Translations under genes and position numbers: made by a program
Notes under the pieces: model-generated
Databases searched by the model: none
Told to the model about the DNA's origin: nothing
The model's input: the letters and a program-made list of their open reading frames with translations, nothing else
Assembly: GCA_015501585.1 (NCBI GenBank)
Contig: JADNRY010000009.1
Location: 434,001 to 498,000 of the forward strand
Length of the DNA stretch: 64,000 nucleotides
DNA from: Rhodocollybia butyracea
Lineage: Eukaryota; Basidiomycota; Agaricomycetes; Agaricales; Omphalotaceae
Direction of reading: 5' to 3'
In this document: piece after piece, positions 28,873-41,142 of the stretch
Numbering within the stretch: the stretch's first letter is position 1
How the letters are laid out: every line of letters begins with the position of its first letter

Positions 28873-30193
28873 TCCTTGTATGGACATATTACTTGTTTAC
28901 TATCTGTACACGTAGATGGTGTATCGGTGCCATATATTCATAGAATGTCACTGTTGTTTCTACGCCCTCATTGTCACGGTTGGCTACAATGGATGAAAAA
29001 CGGAATAGTAGGAAGCTGGGCATCCAGGCCCAGAACAGAAAAAAATCTGAAGGCGATCGAAAACACCACCAAAGGAGACTTGCTGAATGTGATCGGTTAG
29101 TAGCAAAATTCAGCAAGTAATCTGAGATGATAACTGAAAATTAAGCTACCAAGCCTTCCTTCAAGGCTAAAACTATTTAAAAAAGGAACAAGATGAAATC
29201 GTAACGAAGAGAGTTCATCAGTATCAGTGCGTGGTAAATCCAGTTGACACAAGAGGAGGGTCCGCGCCGTCTACACCATTCCATTGGATTCCCTATTACC
29301 TTAGATCGAGGTGAGCTTCCTCTGCTTTCGCCTGGCGAGCGAATCATCAAGACTCTGCTTTTTCATGGCGTAACCAAACACGTCGATGGTCCCTCTCATC
29401 ATCGGTTTGGCGATCTAGGGTGTTATAAGCGCTTTTCTCTATGGGGGGAGGATGTGAATTGACTCCAGATGCCGGGATAGATTCGGAAGGACAACCAAAA
29501 TGTCCGATATGTTTGAGAAGCCCGACAGATCCCCCGTTATCACCTTGAAGCAAACGCGAACCTGCTCACACAGCTCCAGCTCCGCACAGAGCTTATCATT
29601 CCAGGCGCATCACCAGGTAGACGAGTGCTGTCACCGGAGCCGACACTAATGCCCAGAACTCCTTTTCCGGTGGCAGGAGACGAAGGCAAGGAGGAAGACG
29701 AGGGAGACGATATTGAGATCAGTGATCCTTTTCCAATCCAATCCCGCAGTATATATATAGTGCGAGCACTCACGAAACTTGAGCTTGCTGAGAAATGGGA
29801 GGTAAGAAAGGAAGAAGATATACAGTAATGTTCCTTTCGAAGACATATTTGAAGTGGTTCGAACTTCGGGGTAAGTCAGTACTAAATCATGCATCCGACG
29901 CTATCCGACGGTTAAAACTCTTGCACGGGGTTACTCTTTTGTACGCGACATATGAATCTGTGGCCTAACTGTTGGCCAGTGTCGAGCATGCTTACCGGCA
30001 CACGGTATCTGATGATACCCGTACCGGCCACACGATGGACGCGTATTACATTGTATAGTTGTTTTACTAGTTACTACTTACTCTTAGCGTGATTGCTTCG
30101 GATGCTTCGGTTGTACTTTGCAATCTGCTACGACCTTCGCCGGCGGATGATGGAACGCGTGTCTCAGACCCGAATTGAGGCGAGACCGAGACG
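28873..30193. other. Gene-debris region with fragments of uncertain origin
   Basis: Protein-like pieces occur without a coherent gene. At 28989-29120 a short basic segment (MDEKRNSRKLGIQ...) can be read. At 29504-29828 there is a second piece: ATG then PDRSPVITLKQTR, continued one base out of frame by LLTQLQLRTELIIPG and an acidic stretch ending in DPFPIQSRSIYIVRALTKLE. The frame break suggests a decayed gene. A run of Ts/As and short AT-rich stretches separates the pieces. No transposase or reverse transcriptase was recognised. Confidence 0.35.
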
Positions 30194-30203
30194 CTATAAA
30201 AAG
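30194..30203 (+). promoter_or_regulatory. TATA box of the P450-reductase gene
   Basis: GCTATAAAAAGG lies about 35 bases before the ATG at 30234, a good core-promoter position. Confidence 0.5.
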
Positions 30204-30233
30204 GAAGTCTAGGAGTTAGTACGGTCACTCACA

Positions 30234-33200
30234 ATGACTTCCCAAATACCTCAACCGCCTTCCTTACCATTCATTGGCAATGTCACCCAGCTCGATAAAG
30301 AATTACCCATCCAAGGATTTTCGCTTTTGGCTCAGCAGGTGTTACGATTCACTTTCTGAAAATTACGATCGAGCTGACATCTTCTAGTATGGTGAAATCT
30401 ATCTACTCAATATCCTCGGTGAGCAACATCGAACATCCAGAAACATCTCCGTTCATTAATACTTGAATAGGCCGAAAAACGATATTCCTGAATTCTCAAG
30501 AACTCGCTAATCAAGTTTCAAACGATGCGAAATTCGTAAAAATTGTCGGAGCAGCCTTGGACGAAGTTAGATATCTCGTGGGTGACGCCTTGTTCACCGT
30601 AAGCCAGATCTCTCCAGCTACAAGCATGTTGTAACTCGTCGAAAACAGGCTCATGAACATGAACCCAACTGGGAAATCGCCCGTGTGTTTCACTTGATCT
30701 TTTATTTTTTTGCAGCTAACATCGCAGGCTAGATCGTCTTCTGATGCCTGCCTTCAACACTGCCTCTATTCGGGACATGATGGAAGATATGCGCGATATC
30801 TGTGACCAGCTTCTCCTCAAAGCGCGTGAACACTTGATATACCTTTCTAGTTCTTAACCTCTCTTCTTAGTGGGAACGGTATGTTTGTATCTATATATTG
30901 GGCCTCCAATTTCCTCATGCGTTTCTGAACAGTTTCGGGCCTGACCATATCATCGATCCTTCCGATGACCTTACTCGAGTAGCACTCGATACCCTCGCAT
31001 TGTGTGCCATGTCCTACCGGTGAGTAGATTCCGTCACCGAATGACAAATACTCATTCCATCTTGGTACAGATTGAATTCGTTTTATACTGTATGTTTTAT
31101 TCTTGCAGTTTTATCCTTGATTTACCGATGGCTGCACATAGGAAAATCAACCTCCCTTCGCTGCTGCCATGACAGACTTTTTGAAAGAATGTTTCGCTCG
31201 CTCTGCTCGTCCGAGTTTCGTACAAGCTTTGATGAGCGGAGCCACCACTAAATGGGAGGCGGACTCGCAATTCATGACTGATATCGCCACTCGTAGTAAG
31301 TATCCCGGCCCCTCACTTGTGTCTTCTCCTTCAATTTTCGGCATCCTGTAGTTCTCCAAGAACGAAGGGATAACCCCATAGAAAAGAAGGATCTGCTCAA
31401 CACCATGCTTTATTCGAAGGACCACAAAACGGGGCAAGGATTACCAGACGACGCGATTGTGAAAAATGCACGTAATACTTTATCGTCTGCTGTCCGAGGA
31501 CTAACAGATTGGATTGCAGCTTCTCACTTTCTTGATCGCAGGTAATTGTCTTATCTTACGACGTTTCTTCTTCATCTAACAACCCATTTCCGATGCAAAG
31601 GTCATGAAACTTCTTCAGGTACGCAGAAGTATCGGATGTTATATTAATGTCTTTTCATCGTCAATCTATCTAGGCCTCATGAGTTTTATGACCTATTACC
31701 TCATCAAAAACCCCGAAACTATGCGAAAGCTTCAGAATGAAATCGACGAGGTTCTTGGTGGACAACCTGTTCAATACCAGGACCTGAGCAAGATGCATTA
31801 TCTCACAGGTACGTATTCACCTTTATCAGTTGAAGGAAGTTTAGCTGACGGTAAGACAGCGGTTATCCGAGAAACGCTCCGTCTTACCCCCACTGCGCCT
31901 ATGAGAGGCGTGACGCCCAGAGAAGACACTGTGCTTGCCAATAAATACTTCGTCAAGGCTGGACAGCCTCTGGTATTGAATGCATGGGTCTTCCAGAAGG
32001 ATCCAAAGGTCTGGGGAGAAGATGTATGTGGACAGCAGCATTCATTTCCGCTGACGGTGCTCATAATCTATTCACTAAAGGCGCACAGTTTTCGTCCTGA
32101 AAGAATGATGGATGGAAAATTCGAAGCGCTTCCCGTGAGTCTTTTGTGCTCGTCAGGACATTCTGAACGATTAATCTTCTTCTTAGCCTCACTCCTGGCA
32201 ACCAGTATGTCTTTCTATCTGAATGTTGGAGATCAATGCTGAACGTTTGAGTAGTTTGGATTTGGACTGAGGGGATGCATCGGCCGGCCTTTTGCGCTCC
32301 AAGAAGTCAGTCTCGTCATGGCTTCAATCTTGCAGAAATTCGACCTTTCCTTTGTGGATCCGGCATACAACCTAGAACTCAAACAAGCACTTACTGTCAA
32401 ACCGAAGGACCTTTTCATTCGCGCCAAGCTTCGTACTCGTGCCCCGCAACTCCGCGCTACATCAGCCCTTCCCAAGCAGGTTATATCTGCCTCAACCACG
32501 CCGACCTCAACTAAGCCCACTGCTGTTGCCGGAGCAAGATGCCCTATGTATATCTTGTACGGATCGAACACAGGAACATCGGAAGCGTTTGCTCAGAGAA
32601 TTACGAACGACGCTCCGAACTATGGTATGGTCATTCCTGGTCCCATCGTCATGTTTTAAACTAACGCTGCCAATGCAGGATTTGCGCCTACACTCGGCAG
32701 TCTAGATTCGGCCACAGGCCAGCTTCCTACCGATGGTCCAGTTGTCATCGTTACTGCTTCATACGAAGGTACGTCTCACCAGTAGCCATCATCGTCTAAT
32801 ATTTATCTATATGGACAGGTCAACCCGCCGACAATGCCGCTCGGTTTGTTGACTGGCTGTCGTCGCTGAAAGCCGACGATCTCAAAGGTGTTCGTTACGC
32901 TGTTTTCGGCTGCGGTAACAGTGACTGGACCACGACGTATCAGCGGATTCCTGCGCTGATCGACGAATCTTTTGAAAAGAGGGGCGGAGAACGGCTTGCT
33001 CCTCGAGGTGTTGGAGACAGCAGCCAAGGGAACTTTTTTGAGATTTTCGATCAGTTTACCATTGATTTATGGACGACGTTGACCAAGGTAAGATTTCGTA
33101 TATGATCGGATATTTTTATTTTGTGGATTGAACTCTTTTTCAGGCATACTCTACCGTACGCTCAGAATCTCCAACTTCTGGCTTCGCGGTTAAGATTGTA

Positions 33201-34669
33201 GACCCTGGAACAACTCGGCCGGCCGCGCTGCGCCAAACCGATGCTGGTTTGGGAAGAGTTATTGAGAACCGTGTTCTGACTAAGCCTGGACATCCCGTCA
33301 AGAGGCATCTTGAGTTTGAGCTACCTGAAGATTCAACGTATCGTGTGGGCGACTATCTTGCTATGTAAGTCTCTATTGTTGCTTGAAAGCATTTTCATTC
33401 ATATTTTTCTAGTTTGCCCCAAAACCCACCCCGGGATGTCCATAGAGTGCTTGCCCACTTTGGCTTCTCAAACGAGCAAACTGTGAGTAGGATTCCATAT
33501 GAATGATGTCCAGTAATAACCCTATTTGGAATAGGTGACGATATCTTCCGTTGCTCCTACATTCCTCCCGTTGGACAAATCCGTGTCGCTCGCCGAAATA
33601 CTTAGTGGATATGTCGAGCTTTCACAACCAGCCACCACTCAAGATCTTCGTGTCATGATTGAAGCTTCCAGCGACGAAGCTGTCCGTGAACAGCTTACAA
33701 AATTGAAGGACTCTTATCAGAGTACTGTGCTGGCGCGTCGAATCAGTGTATTGGACCTACTCGAGCAACACCCCAACAAAGTCAAATTGGATATTGGCAC
33801 GTACCTCCACATGCTTCCGCCCATGCGAGTCAGACAATACTCCATCTCATCTTCCCCGCTGTGGAACGCCCAGCATGTCACTCTAACCGTCAGCGTTCTC
33901 GAGGAAAAATCCTTGACTGGAAAGGAGCAGGGTTTCCTGGGTGTTGCGTCGAATTATCTATCGAATCTAGTCGCAGGAGACCGAGTACAGATGTCCGTCC
34001 GCGCCTCCGCTGCTGCTTTCCATCCCCCGGAAGACCCCGAGATTCCATTGATTGCATACTGTGCTGGATCTGGTTTGGCGCCAATCCGCGGCTTCATACA
34101 GGTCAGTCCTCCATTACACTTATTATTACAAACCCCTTGCTTACGCTCAGCTTAGGAACGAGCCTTCCAAAAAGAGTCGGGTCGGAAGGTTGGAAAAATC
34201 ATACTTTTCTTTGGATGCCGCGATCCCGAGGCAGACTACCTTTATTCTACCACCGACCTCGCGGAGTGGTCGAAACTTGGTGTGGTGGATGTTCGTCCGG
34301 CCTTCTCTAGGTTTCCGGACCATTCCGGAGGCTGCAAGTACATTCAAGAGTGAGTATTCGTTCACTCCGCGCGCTTCTCCACTAACATGCGCGGGACTCC
34401 TTAGTCGTTTATGGGATGATAGACAGGATGTTTTGGATGCTTTTAAGGACAAAGCACAGGTAGGTCACTACTGCACTTGATTCAATACCTTTCCTAATTC
34501 CTCTATCTCATAGTCTTTTGTCTGCGGATCAAGTCAAATCGCGAAGGCGATAAGAGCCCAATCAGTGGAAATCCTACGATCTCTTCGTCCCAATCTGAGT
34601 CAAGTGAATGCTGAGGAGGAGCTGAACTTGCTGTTGGAAGGACGTTTCGCGACGGATGTATTTGACTGA
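30234..34669 (+). CDS. CYP505-type cytochrome P450 fused to P450 reductase (P450foxy-like)
   Basis: A 25-exon model gives 1058 aa, the usual CYP505 length. Heme domain: a start like MTSQIPQPPSLPFIGN, helix-I AGHETSSG, ExxR in IRETLR, and the heme thiolate in FGFGLRGCIGRPFA (exon 32255-32624). Reductase: FMN motif YGSNTGTSEAFA, FAD motif RQYSISSSP, nucleotide motifs CAGSGLAPIRGF and FGCRDPEADY, and an acidic C-terminus. The family hydroxylates fatty acids at subterminal positions using NADPH and O2 in one polypeptide. Two junctions are irregular. Exon 30733-30821 must end at a GC donor (GCGCGT) to give LLK-WER with an 8-base exon. Helix I needs exon 31352-31470 to end before CGTAAT, one base off a GT donor; with the GT donor the frame breaks just before LLTFLIAG. 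The heme domain may therefore be damaged, while the reductase half is intact. Confidence 0.82.
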
Positions 34670-34873
34670 ATCAATATCCTGACCTAAAGAGATAGGACAG
34701 GATAGGACCGTATACAAGAGATAACCATCTGTAAAATTGTATTGTGAAATTTGTCAATTCCGAATAAAAGGGCGCTAGTTTGTGGTTTGCGCTTGTAGGC
34801 GCTCATCCACGTTAAACTCCAACTTCCACTTCACTTACCAGAACAAATTTACTCTTCCCTAGATCGACTGACT

Positions 34874-36403
34874 ATGGCGCGGTATCTGCTTCAGTCCCGC
34901 ATTGAAGAAATTCCTTTTCGACTGGCTCCCGACGATACTTCTTTCCTGAAAGAACGAATAGACACAATCGAGAAAGAGGCAGCATGTATAAAGACTCAAA
35001 TCGCGAAGCTAAATCATCAGCTCAAATCCAAACGAAAGGAACTCGCCGCAATACACAATATTCTAGCACCAATCCGCCTTCTCCCCTTTGAAATTTTGTC
35101 TGAAATCTTCTACGAATACGTTGGCAACTCTAGAGATGCAAGACTACGGCTTCTACTCACGCATGTCTGTCTGGCTTGGAGACGGGTAGCACACGGAACA
35201 TCTAAACTATGGACTGGGCTCGAATTGTTGAATAGTCGAGGATTCAAAAGCTTTATGGAACACGGCGAGATGATGGTTGATTGGCTTTCGCGCAGTGGAA
35301 CCCTTCCTCTGAACGTTTCCGTTGGACAAGGATGTGTGGAAGATCCCCTTCATCTCAAAAATCTGCTAGATAACCTGGTTCCATTCTGCAGTCGTTTGCA
35401 ATCATTAACATTGACTTTCCCATTTCGAGCTCTCACGTCGCAGCAGGGCGCTTTCCTCGCTCTCGGGGAATGTCCTTTTCCAGCACTGAAGAAGTTGGAT
35501 CTCGATATCGATGATATCCGGGGATACTGGGTCAAAAAATTTGCTTGCCGCCGCTTTACGACATTCATCAACGCCCCACTGTTGAACGATGTAAAACTCA
35601 GGCTTGGAGGTGAGGCATGTATCAAGGAAAATCCTGTGTCAATTCTTCTCGATACACTTCCTATTCCTGTCAATCAGCTGCACTCTATTCACCTCGAATT
35701 TCGTCACTACCCCGTAGACCCTCGTTCCTACCTGGATCTATTGAAGAGCTGTAGTGCCCTAGTCGAATGCAGACTCCTTTGTGTTGGCTGGTTACGCGGC
35801 CCACTGGCAGAACTCCTTCCCATGACTTTCCCTACGCTTAGGATACTTTCATTGGAACAATGGGATGACCCCAGCGAGTCGCGCTTTATCCAACTTATAA
35901 CTGTCCCTTCTCTGGACACATTCCGTATTGATCACAGCATATATAGTGGAGATGACCCGTCTGACCTCTCCACACACCTCATTAACCTGCAAGCTCGTTC
36001 CTCCTCCTCCTTGTCGACCTTCGAGCTGATTCGTGTACGTCTAATGTCTACCGAGGAGATCCTTTCCGTTATTGCCGAGTTCCCTGCTCTCGAACACCTG
36101 AAGCTCTGTGACTGCAACCTCAATACCCAATCGCTGATGTATGCGCTTGCTCTTCCTGGTGACAGACTTCCACTTGTCCCAAACCTCGAGTCGTTGTATT
36201 TGGTGGACTACGAAGTTATTCCTAAAGGCTCAGAGAGCTTTATTGCGGACATGGTAGAAACTCGAACCGCATCTGTGGCTGGTCGTGGAAAAGTCTGCTT
36301 GCGTGCGTTACGCTTAGCATATAGGCGCCAGCAGCTTAGTGAAACTATGATCAATAGATTCCGCGAGGTTCTTGACTTCCATATGGATGAAGATTGTGAC
36401 TAA
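34874..36403 (+). CDS. F-box protein with LRR-like C-terminal region
   Basis: A single uninterrupted exon of 509 codons. Residues 30-60 form a coiled-coil lead (IEKEAACIKTQIAKLNHQLK) directly followed by an F-box-like motif, APIRLLPFEILSEIFYEYV, the standard layout of agaric F-box proteins. The remainder has irregular leucine-rich strands (for example LEHLKLCDCNL). F-box proteins link substrates to SCF ubiquitin ligases through Skp1. The target here is unknown. The family is large, variable and often intronless in agarics. Confidence 0.8.
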   Translation: MARYLLQSRIEEIPFRLAPDDTSFLKERIDTIEKEAACIKTQIAKLNHQLKSKRKELAAIHNILAPIRLLPFEILSEIFYEYVGNSRDARLRLLLTHVCLAWRRVAHGTSKLWTGLELLNSRGFKSFMEHGEMMVDWLSRSGTLPLNVSVGQGCVEDPLHLKNLLDNLVPFCSRLQSLTLTFPFRALTSQQGAFLALGECPFPALKKLDLDIDDIRGYWVKKFACRRFTTFINAPLLNDVKLRLGGEACIKENPVSILLDTLPIPVNQLHSIHLEFRHYPVDPRSYLDLLKSCSALVECRLLCVGWLRGPLAELLPMTFPTLRILSLEQWDDPSESRFIQLITVPSLDTFRIDHSIYSGDDPSDLSTHLINLQARSSSSLSTFELIRVRLMSTEEILSVIAEFPALEHLKLCDCNLNTQSLMYALALPGDRLPLVPNLESLYLVDYEVIPKGSESFIADMVETRTASVAGRGKVCLRALRLAYRRQQLSETMINRFREVLDFHMDEDCD

Positions 36404-37026
36404 AAGTGGGTTTACTGTAGCAATCTCGTGTCAGCCTATATCATACTGCTCAACTGGATATGTAAATCACTCAATTCCTGGCAGCCAGTCCCTCGCTTCA
36501 TATTGAGAATCAGGTTCAATGTTCAACATTCAACGCCAATACTTACCCCGGATATCGAGGAAATTTATCAAGGTGATCCGGACACCCTCGGCCGCGGACA
36601 GAACTTTAGCTTTCACAAGCGAGATCCTTCTCCGTTACAGTGCGCGTACGAATCAACTCGTCTCTATTGCGGTTTTGGGATTTTCGACGTAACCGCTGTA
36701 CTTCTTGCTGCTTTCTCGATGCTTGTGGAGCCTTATCAGGGAAGCACGATAGGAGAAAAATTAGCCTTCCGAGGTACCGCTATACCAAGTCACTCAATAT
36801 TCCCCTGTCTTAGTAGGCGACCCTTGAGAGCTTCAAGCCCGTTTATAGTATTACCCTGTTACCTGATGACGATGAAAGCCCGTATAACCTACGGCACTAC
36901 CTGCAAAGCATCCCAAGCCTATCCCAAGCCAGCTTCGACGCTCGTTATGTATATAAACTGGTATGTATCTTCTGAACAAAGTTGTATTTTTTAGCCCTTT
37001 CTCCCCTTTATTCTTCATTATACTCA
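36404..37026. other. Intergenic stretch with one long open frame of doubtful value
   Basis: An open frame from 36428 to 36994 begins at a non-ATG codon (GTG) and runs 188 codons, but its composition is not clearly protein-like and no motif is recognisable. A competing frame near 36830-36960 gives another protein-like stretch. It is left unassigned. The right end holds the promoter of the flavin monooxygenase. Confidence 0.35.
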
Positions 37027-38871
37027 ATGCATTCAATCACTAACAGAAACATTCGTGTTGCCATCGTGTAAGCTCAAATGTAAACTGACTATTAATCAGC
37101 TGTTCACTTCTTCTGGTGTCGTCTAGCGGTGGGGGAATCGGGGCCCTAAGCTGTGCCGCATCACTGAGAGACTGCCAGAATATCGAAATTGACCTGTTCG
37201 AGGCAGCAGCCAAGTTCGTTGCAATTGGGGCGGGGATAGTCACTTGGCCTCGGACGTGGAGTGTGTTTCGGGCGCTAGGCTGGAAAGAAGAAATGTCAGA
37301 AGCGTTGAAAGGAGAAAGTCCATGCAAAGGTTATTCCGCCCGATCGAGAAGCATTCAACGAATAAGTCTGACATCTACGCAGAATCAGGTCCAGCATGGT
37401 CTTTTCGTGTTTCTGACCAGAAAGGAGGTGTACCTTTTCACGATTTATACATAGCTGGTAGCTATCATACCTCATACAATGTGCGACACGCTACTGAGAG
37501 ACCTTTCACAGACGGCAGTGCGACAAACCTACACCGACAACAACTTCTAGACTTTCTTCTCGCAATTCTACCTTCTCAATGTCGCGTGCACTTCGGACAT
37601 CGTCTCATTTCATGTAAAGAATCTGAAGACTCTGTTGAGTTGCAATTTCTGAACGGCGCCGTCGGCTCCTACGACTTTGTTATTGGTGCAGATGGACTTA
37701 AATCTGTGGTCCGCCAGACAATCCTTCGAGGCCCGGGTGTACAGCCAGAATCCCTTGGTACAGATTATCTGCGAAAAGATATTTTATATACTGGGCAAAG
37801 TGCTTTTCGGGGGCTCATACCAAAGGAAAAGCTGGCCGCGCTATACCCAGATCACAGAGCTCTTCACTCATCAACCATTGTATGTGTATTTGATGTTTGA
37901 AATTTTTTGAAATGGCTCATCCTGCCCCACTTACAGTATTGTGGCAAGGGAAAAGCAAGTTTTTTTGACACCTATTCGTTTGAGATGAATCTAAATGAAC
38001 TGTTTAGCATATTGTCGCCTACCCAATCAACAACGGGAAGATTGTGAATGTTGTTGCATTTTTCTCTGATTCACGAAGTGGTTCCCCAGTCATATCCTAT
38101 CCAGGGTCCTCCTCTACCAGAGATAATCGTGTTTCACATGAAGCTATACTTGCCACATATCCAGAGTGGGAAGAAGAGGCCATTGTCTTACTTAAGGTGA
38201 ATGATTCGTTCAAGGACAGAGAGCTTATTTTCAAATAAGTGGGTATCCTGGCATAGGTAATGGAGGATCCCACACTTTGGCCTATCCTGGACTTGAATCC
38301 CTTGGAGACATACGTATCTCGTCGGATTGCACTACTTGGGGATGCAGCTCATAGGTACGGAGACTTGTTTGCGGCGTTGGTGCAGCTTGTGTGATATGCA
38401 CCTATCAAATCATATCTCTAATCGTCATTCCAGCATGTCACCTCACATTGGTGCTGGTGCTACCACCGCGATAGAGGTACGTACCGCCCCACATCGCTAT
38501 CCCCAAACATAAGCTCATGATTTTTTAAGGATGCCTATATCCTTGGTAAAATCATCGCGAATTCGACTTGCACCGCCTTCAATATTCATCGCGCCCTAGA
38601 GATATACAATGCTATTCGTCAACCTTACGGAAATGAGATCATGCGATGGGCTCATGAAATGGGCGATTGCTACGAGTTTAACTCACCAGAACTTCGACTT
38701 TTGGGAGATGGGAAAGAGGTCAGTAGATACGAAAGACCAACAGGGGAACAACTATCGCTCTTCCGTAAGGCTGCCAACAAATATTGGCTCTGGCCAACTC
38801 GAATTGCAGGTACAATAGAGGAGGATCTGAAGCGTGCACAGCTTATGTTGAATGAAGCTAAACTCTGTTGA
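37027..38871 (+). CDS. FAD-dependent aromatic monooxygenase, salicylate-hydroxylase-like
   Basis: Nine exons give 458 aa: 37027-37067, 37127-37329, 37383-37457, 37512-37879, 37937-37954, 38008-38196, 38257-38354, 38434-38476, 38530-38871. The FAD-binding Rossmann motif VGGGIGALSC is at the N-terminus, the DG motif GADGLKSVVR in the middle and the GD motif ALLGDAAHSM late, all in the class-A flavoprotein order. A catalytic GAGATTAIED block follows, as in salicylate hydroxylases. Such enzymes hydroxylate aromatic rings with NAD(P)H and O2. The intron at 37955-38007 uses a GC donor (GCAAGT) and is needed to keep frame. No signal peptide is present. The substrate is unknown. Downstream, 3-hydroxyacyl-CoA dehydrogenase lies in the same orientation. 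Confidence 0.85.
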
Positions 38872-39668
38872 CCTATGTTGCATATATTAGTAGATTATCT
38901 TGGGTTAATGCTTGATACGGTTACCGGACCGGCTCGTGAGATAGGTCAAAGCGTCAAATATCACATTCCGAAAACGGTAAAGGGATCAAACTTGAACTCA
39001 GCTATGGTTCAAGTAGATTATTCCATGAGAGGTTGCGAAGTGGCCCATACTCTGCAGGTAGGAATAAAATTGACGAGAAGGCCAGCCGATAACATGAGAA
39101 CATTATCCGGCTTCCATACATATTCGGGGTGTTTCGCGTTCTACCAACTCACCCTCCTGTAAAACACACTCATAGAACAACCGGAAACTACTCAGTCAGA
39201 TCACTCCATCCTGTTCCGTCGCGCATTTTGAGCTGTCCAACCACGCCCGCTGAGCGAAACCCAGAAAAATCCCCTTTATTATCTACATCAGTAGTATAAA
39301 CATACAGCTCTATCTTTTTACGCGTATAATGAAGTCCGCACATAAACTTCTGCGCCAGACCGTCAGTCGATGAGCTGGGGCCGGCAGTCTATCTTCTACT
39401 GATTAAGTATCCTTGAAAGCTAAAGTACTAACTGGCGAGTCAATGATGTCGGAGAAAACGAAATGTCTCTTCATCCGCTTACCTCGTTGACGAGTGTACC
39501 ATTGTTCATGGCATGGCATTGAAATTTGATACGCATCCACCACTTGGTCTGCTTCGGATCTAGTGACAGTTCAATTAGCTTATCTAATCAGGTCGCGATA
39601 TTCACGTGTCACTGGAAGACTTTGAACTGAGGCTTGAGCCAGAACTGAGCTATCTTCGGAATCAAGCC
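38872..39668. other. Intergenic region between the flavin monooxygenase and the dehydrogenase
   Basis: About 800 bases with no supported gene. A 95-codon frame at 38875-39162 directly follows the monooxygenase stop and is judged to be 3' UTR. An AT-rich stretch near 39280-39330 may mark a transcript end. Confidence 0.45.
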
Positions 39669-40956
39669 ATGGCCCTTCCACGTACTATTTCCGTCATTGG
39701 TGCAGGCCAAATGGGCATCGGCATCGCTCTCGTTGCCTCTCTACGCGCCCGAATTCCCAAAGTTCTTCTTTATGACCAGAATCCAGCCCAAATCACCAAA
39801 GGTCTTGAATTCATGGACAAGCTCCTCGCCAAGGATGTGTCGAAAGGAAGAATAAGCGAAGAAGATGCGAAAGCTACTAGAGAACGAATTATCTCTATAA
39901 ACTCATCATCTGCTAAAGATGAATATGACTGGGCACGCGAGTTGGGTGAACGTGGGACGGAGATGGTAATTGAAGCAGCTTCAGAGAGGGTGTCTATCAA
40001 GGAAGGAATATTCCGTGCATTGGCTCGGAATCTGTCGAACGATGCAGTGTTGGCGAGCAATACCAGTAGTATCTCGATTACCAAGTTGGCCGGAGCAGCC
40101 GTGGATGGACTAGGTAAAAATGTAAGCAGAGCTAGCGAGGAAGGAAAGAGTTGTGCTGGGAGAGTCGTTGGCGTGCATTTCTTCAACCCAGTGCCGGTAA
40201 TGGTGAGTGTAACCAACCACCACGATCGAACATCTGCTCACGGGAACCACTAGAAACTATGTGAAGTGATACCCGGATTGCAGACATCAGAGGCTACACT
40301 TGAACGCGCCAAGGCATTTGCAGCTGCTTGTGGAAAGGGTGCGTGAGCTTGCCTGTTTCAATCCGTAATCGAACTAATGTGCTACTTATTGTAGAGGTAA
40401 CAACGTCGAAAGACGTACCCGGATTCGTCTCAAACGCATTGCTTATGCCATTCCTCAACGAAGTGAGTACCTTTCGAGTTCGCTTCTGACGAACTCACTT
40501 GTTTCTCTTTTCTCCAGGCTATCATGTGTTTAGAATCGGTACGTCATAATAATACCACCCCTCTACTTCTAATAACGCGTTTCTATCCAGGGAACTGCAA
40601 CACGAGACGATATTGACAAGACCCTCCGACTTGGGATGGGACATCCTATGGGTCCGTTGCAGCTTGGTAAGGCTTTCGTGTAATCAACCGAATAGGTATC
40701 CGCGCTTACCACGCTTACCACTCTGCTTTCTCTCTTTCCGTCCACTTCAGCTGATTTGTGAGTTCTCTCTCCTGACGTCACTCAATCTTAATAACCTACT
40801 ATCTGCAGCATTGGCCTCGATACCTGTCTTGCAATACAAGAAACGCTTTACGAGGGCACTCGTGATTCCAAGTATCGTCCGAGTATTCTCCTAGGAAGGA
40901 TGGTCGATGCTGGTTGGTTAGGGAAGAAGAGTGGTAAGGGATTTTATGATTATTGA
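39669..40956 (+). CDS. 3-hydroxyacyl-CoA (3-hydroxybutyryl-CoA) dehydrogenase
   Basis: Seven exons give 312 aa: 39669-40202, 40254-40338, 40395-40462, 40518-40538, 40591-40666, 40751-40757, 40809-40956. The NAD-binding motif [12 protein letters not shown] is at residue 10, [10 protein letters not shown] and [12 protein letters not shown] follow, and the catalytic His and Glu lie in HFFNP and KLCEVI. The C-terminal domain carries [26 protein letters not shown] and the closing [10 protein letters not shown]. It oxidises 3-hydroxyacyl-CoA with NAD+ in fatty-acid or short-chain CoA metabolism. No mitochondrial presequence is clear, and the C-terminus lacks a PTS1. One exon is just 7 bases long. 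The start ATG has a good context (AAGCCATGG). Confidence 0.88.
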
Positions 40957-41142
40957 ACATTGAATGTCGCATGGAACATTATTCTCATCCAATATACAAA
41001 ACCATCGAAGAAAAGATATCTCTTACCCATCATCGCCCCGTACTGCCACTCGTCTGGTCCCTGGTCAATAGCCAACCAAATCCAATTCAGAAAACGATGT
41101 GGTTAGTCTACCAGACTGCTAAGTACATACTCAGAAACCTGC

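Noticed and set aside
36428..36994. 188-codon open frame after the first F-box gene
   Set aside because: Non-ATG start, no motif; vague resemblance to a P450 C-terminus did not hold since no Cys-ligand motif is present.
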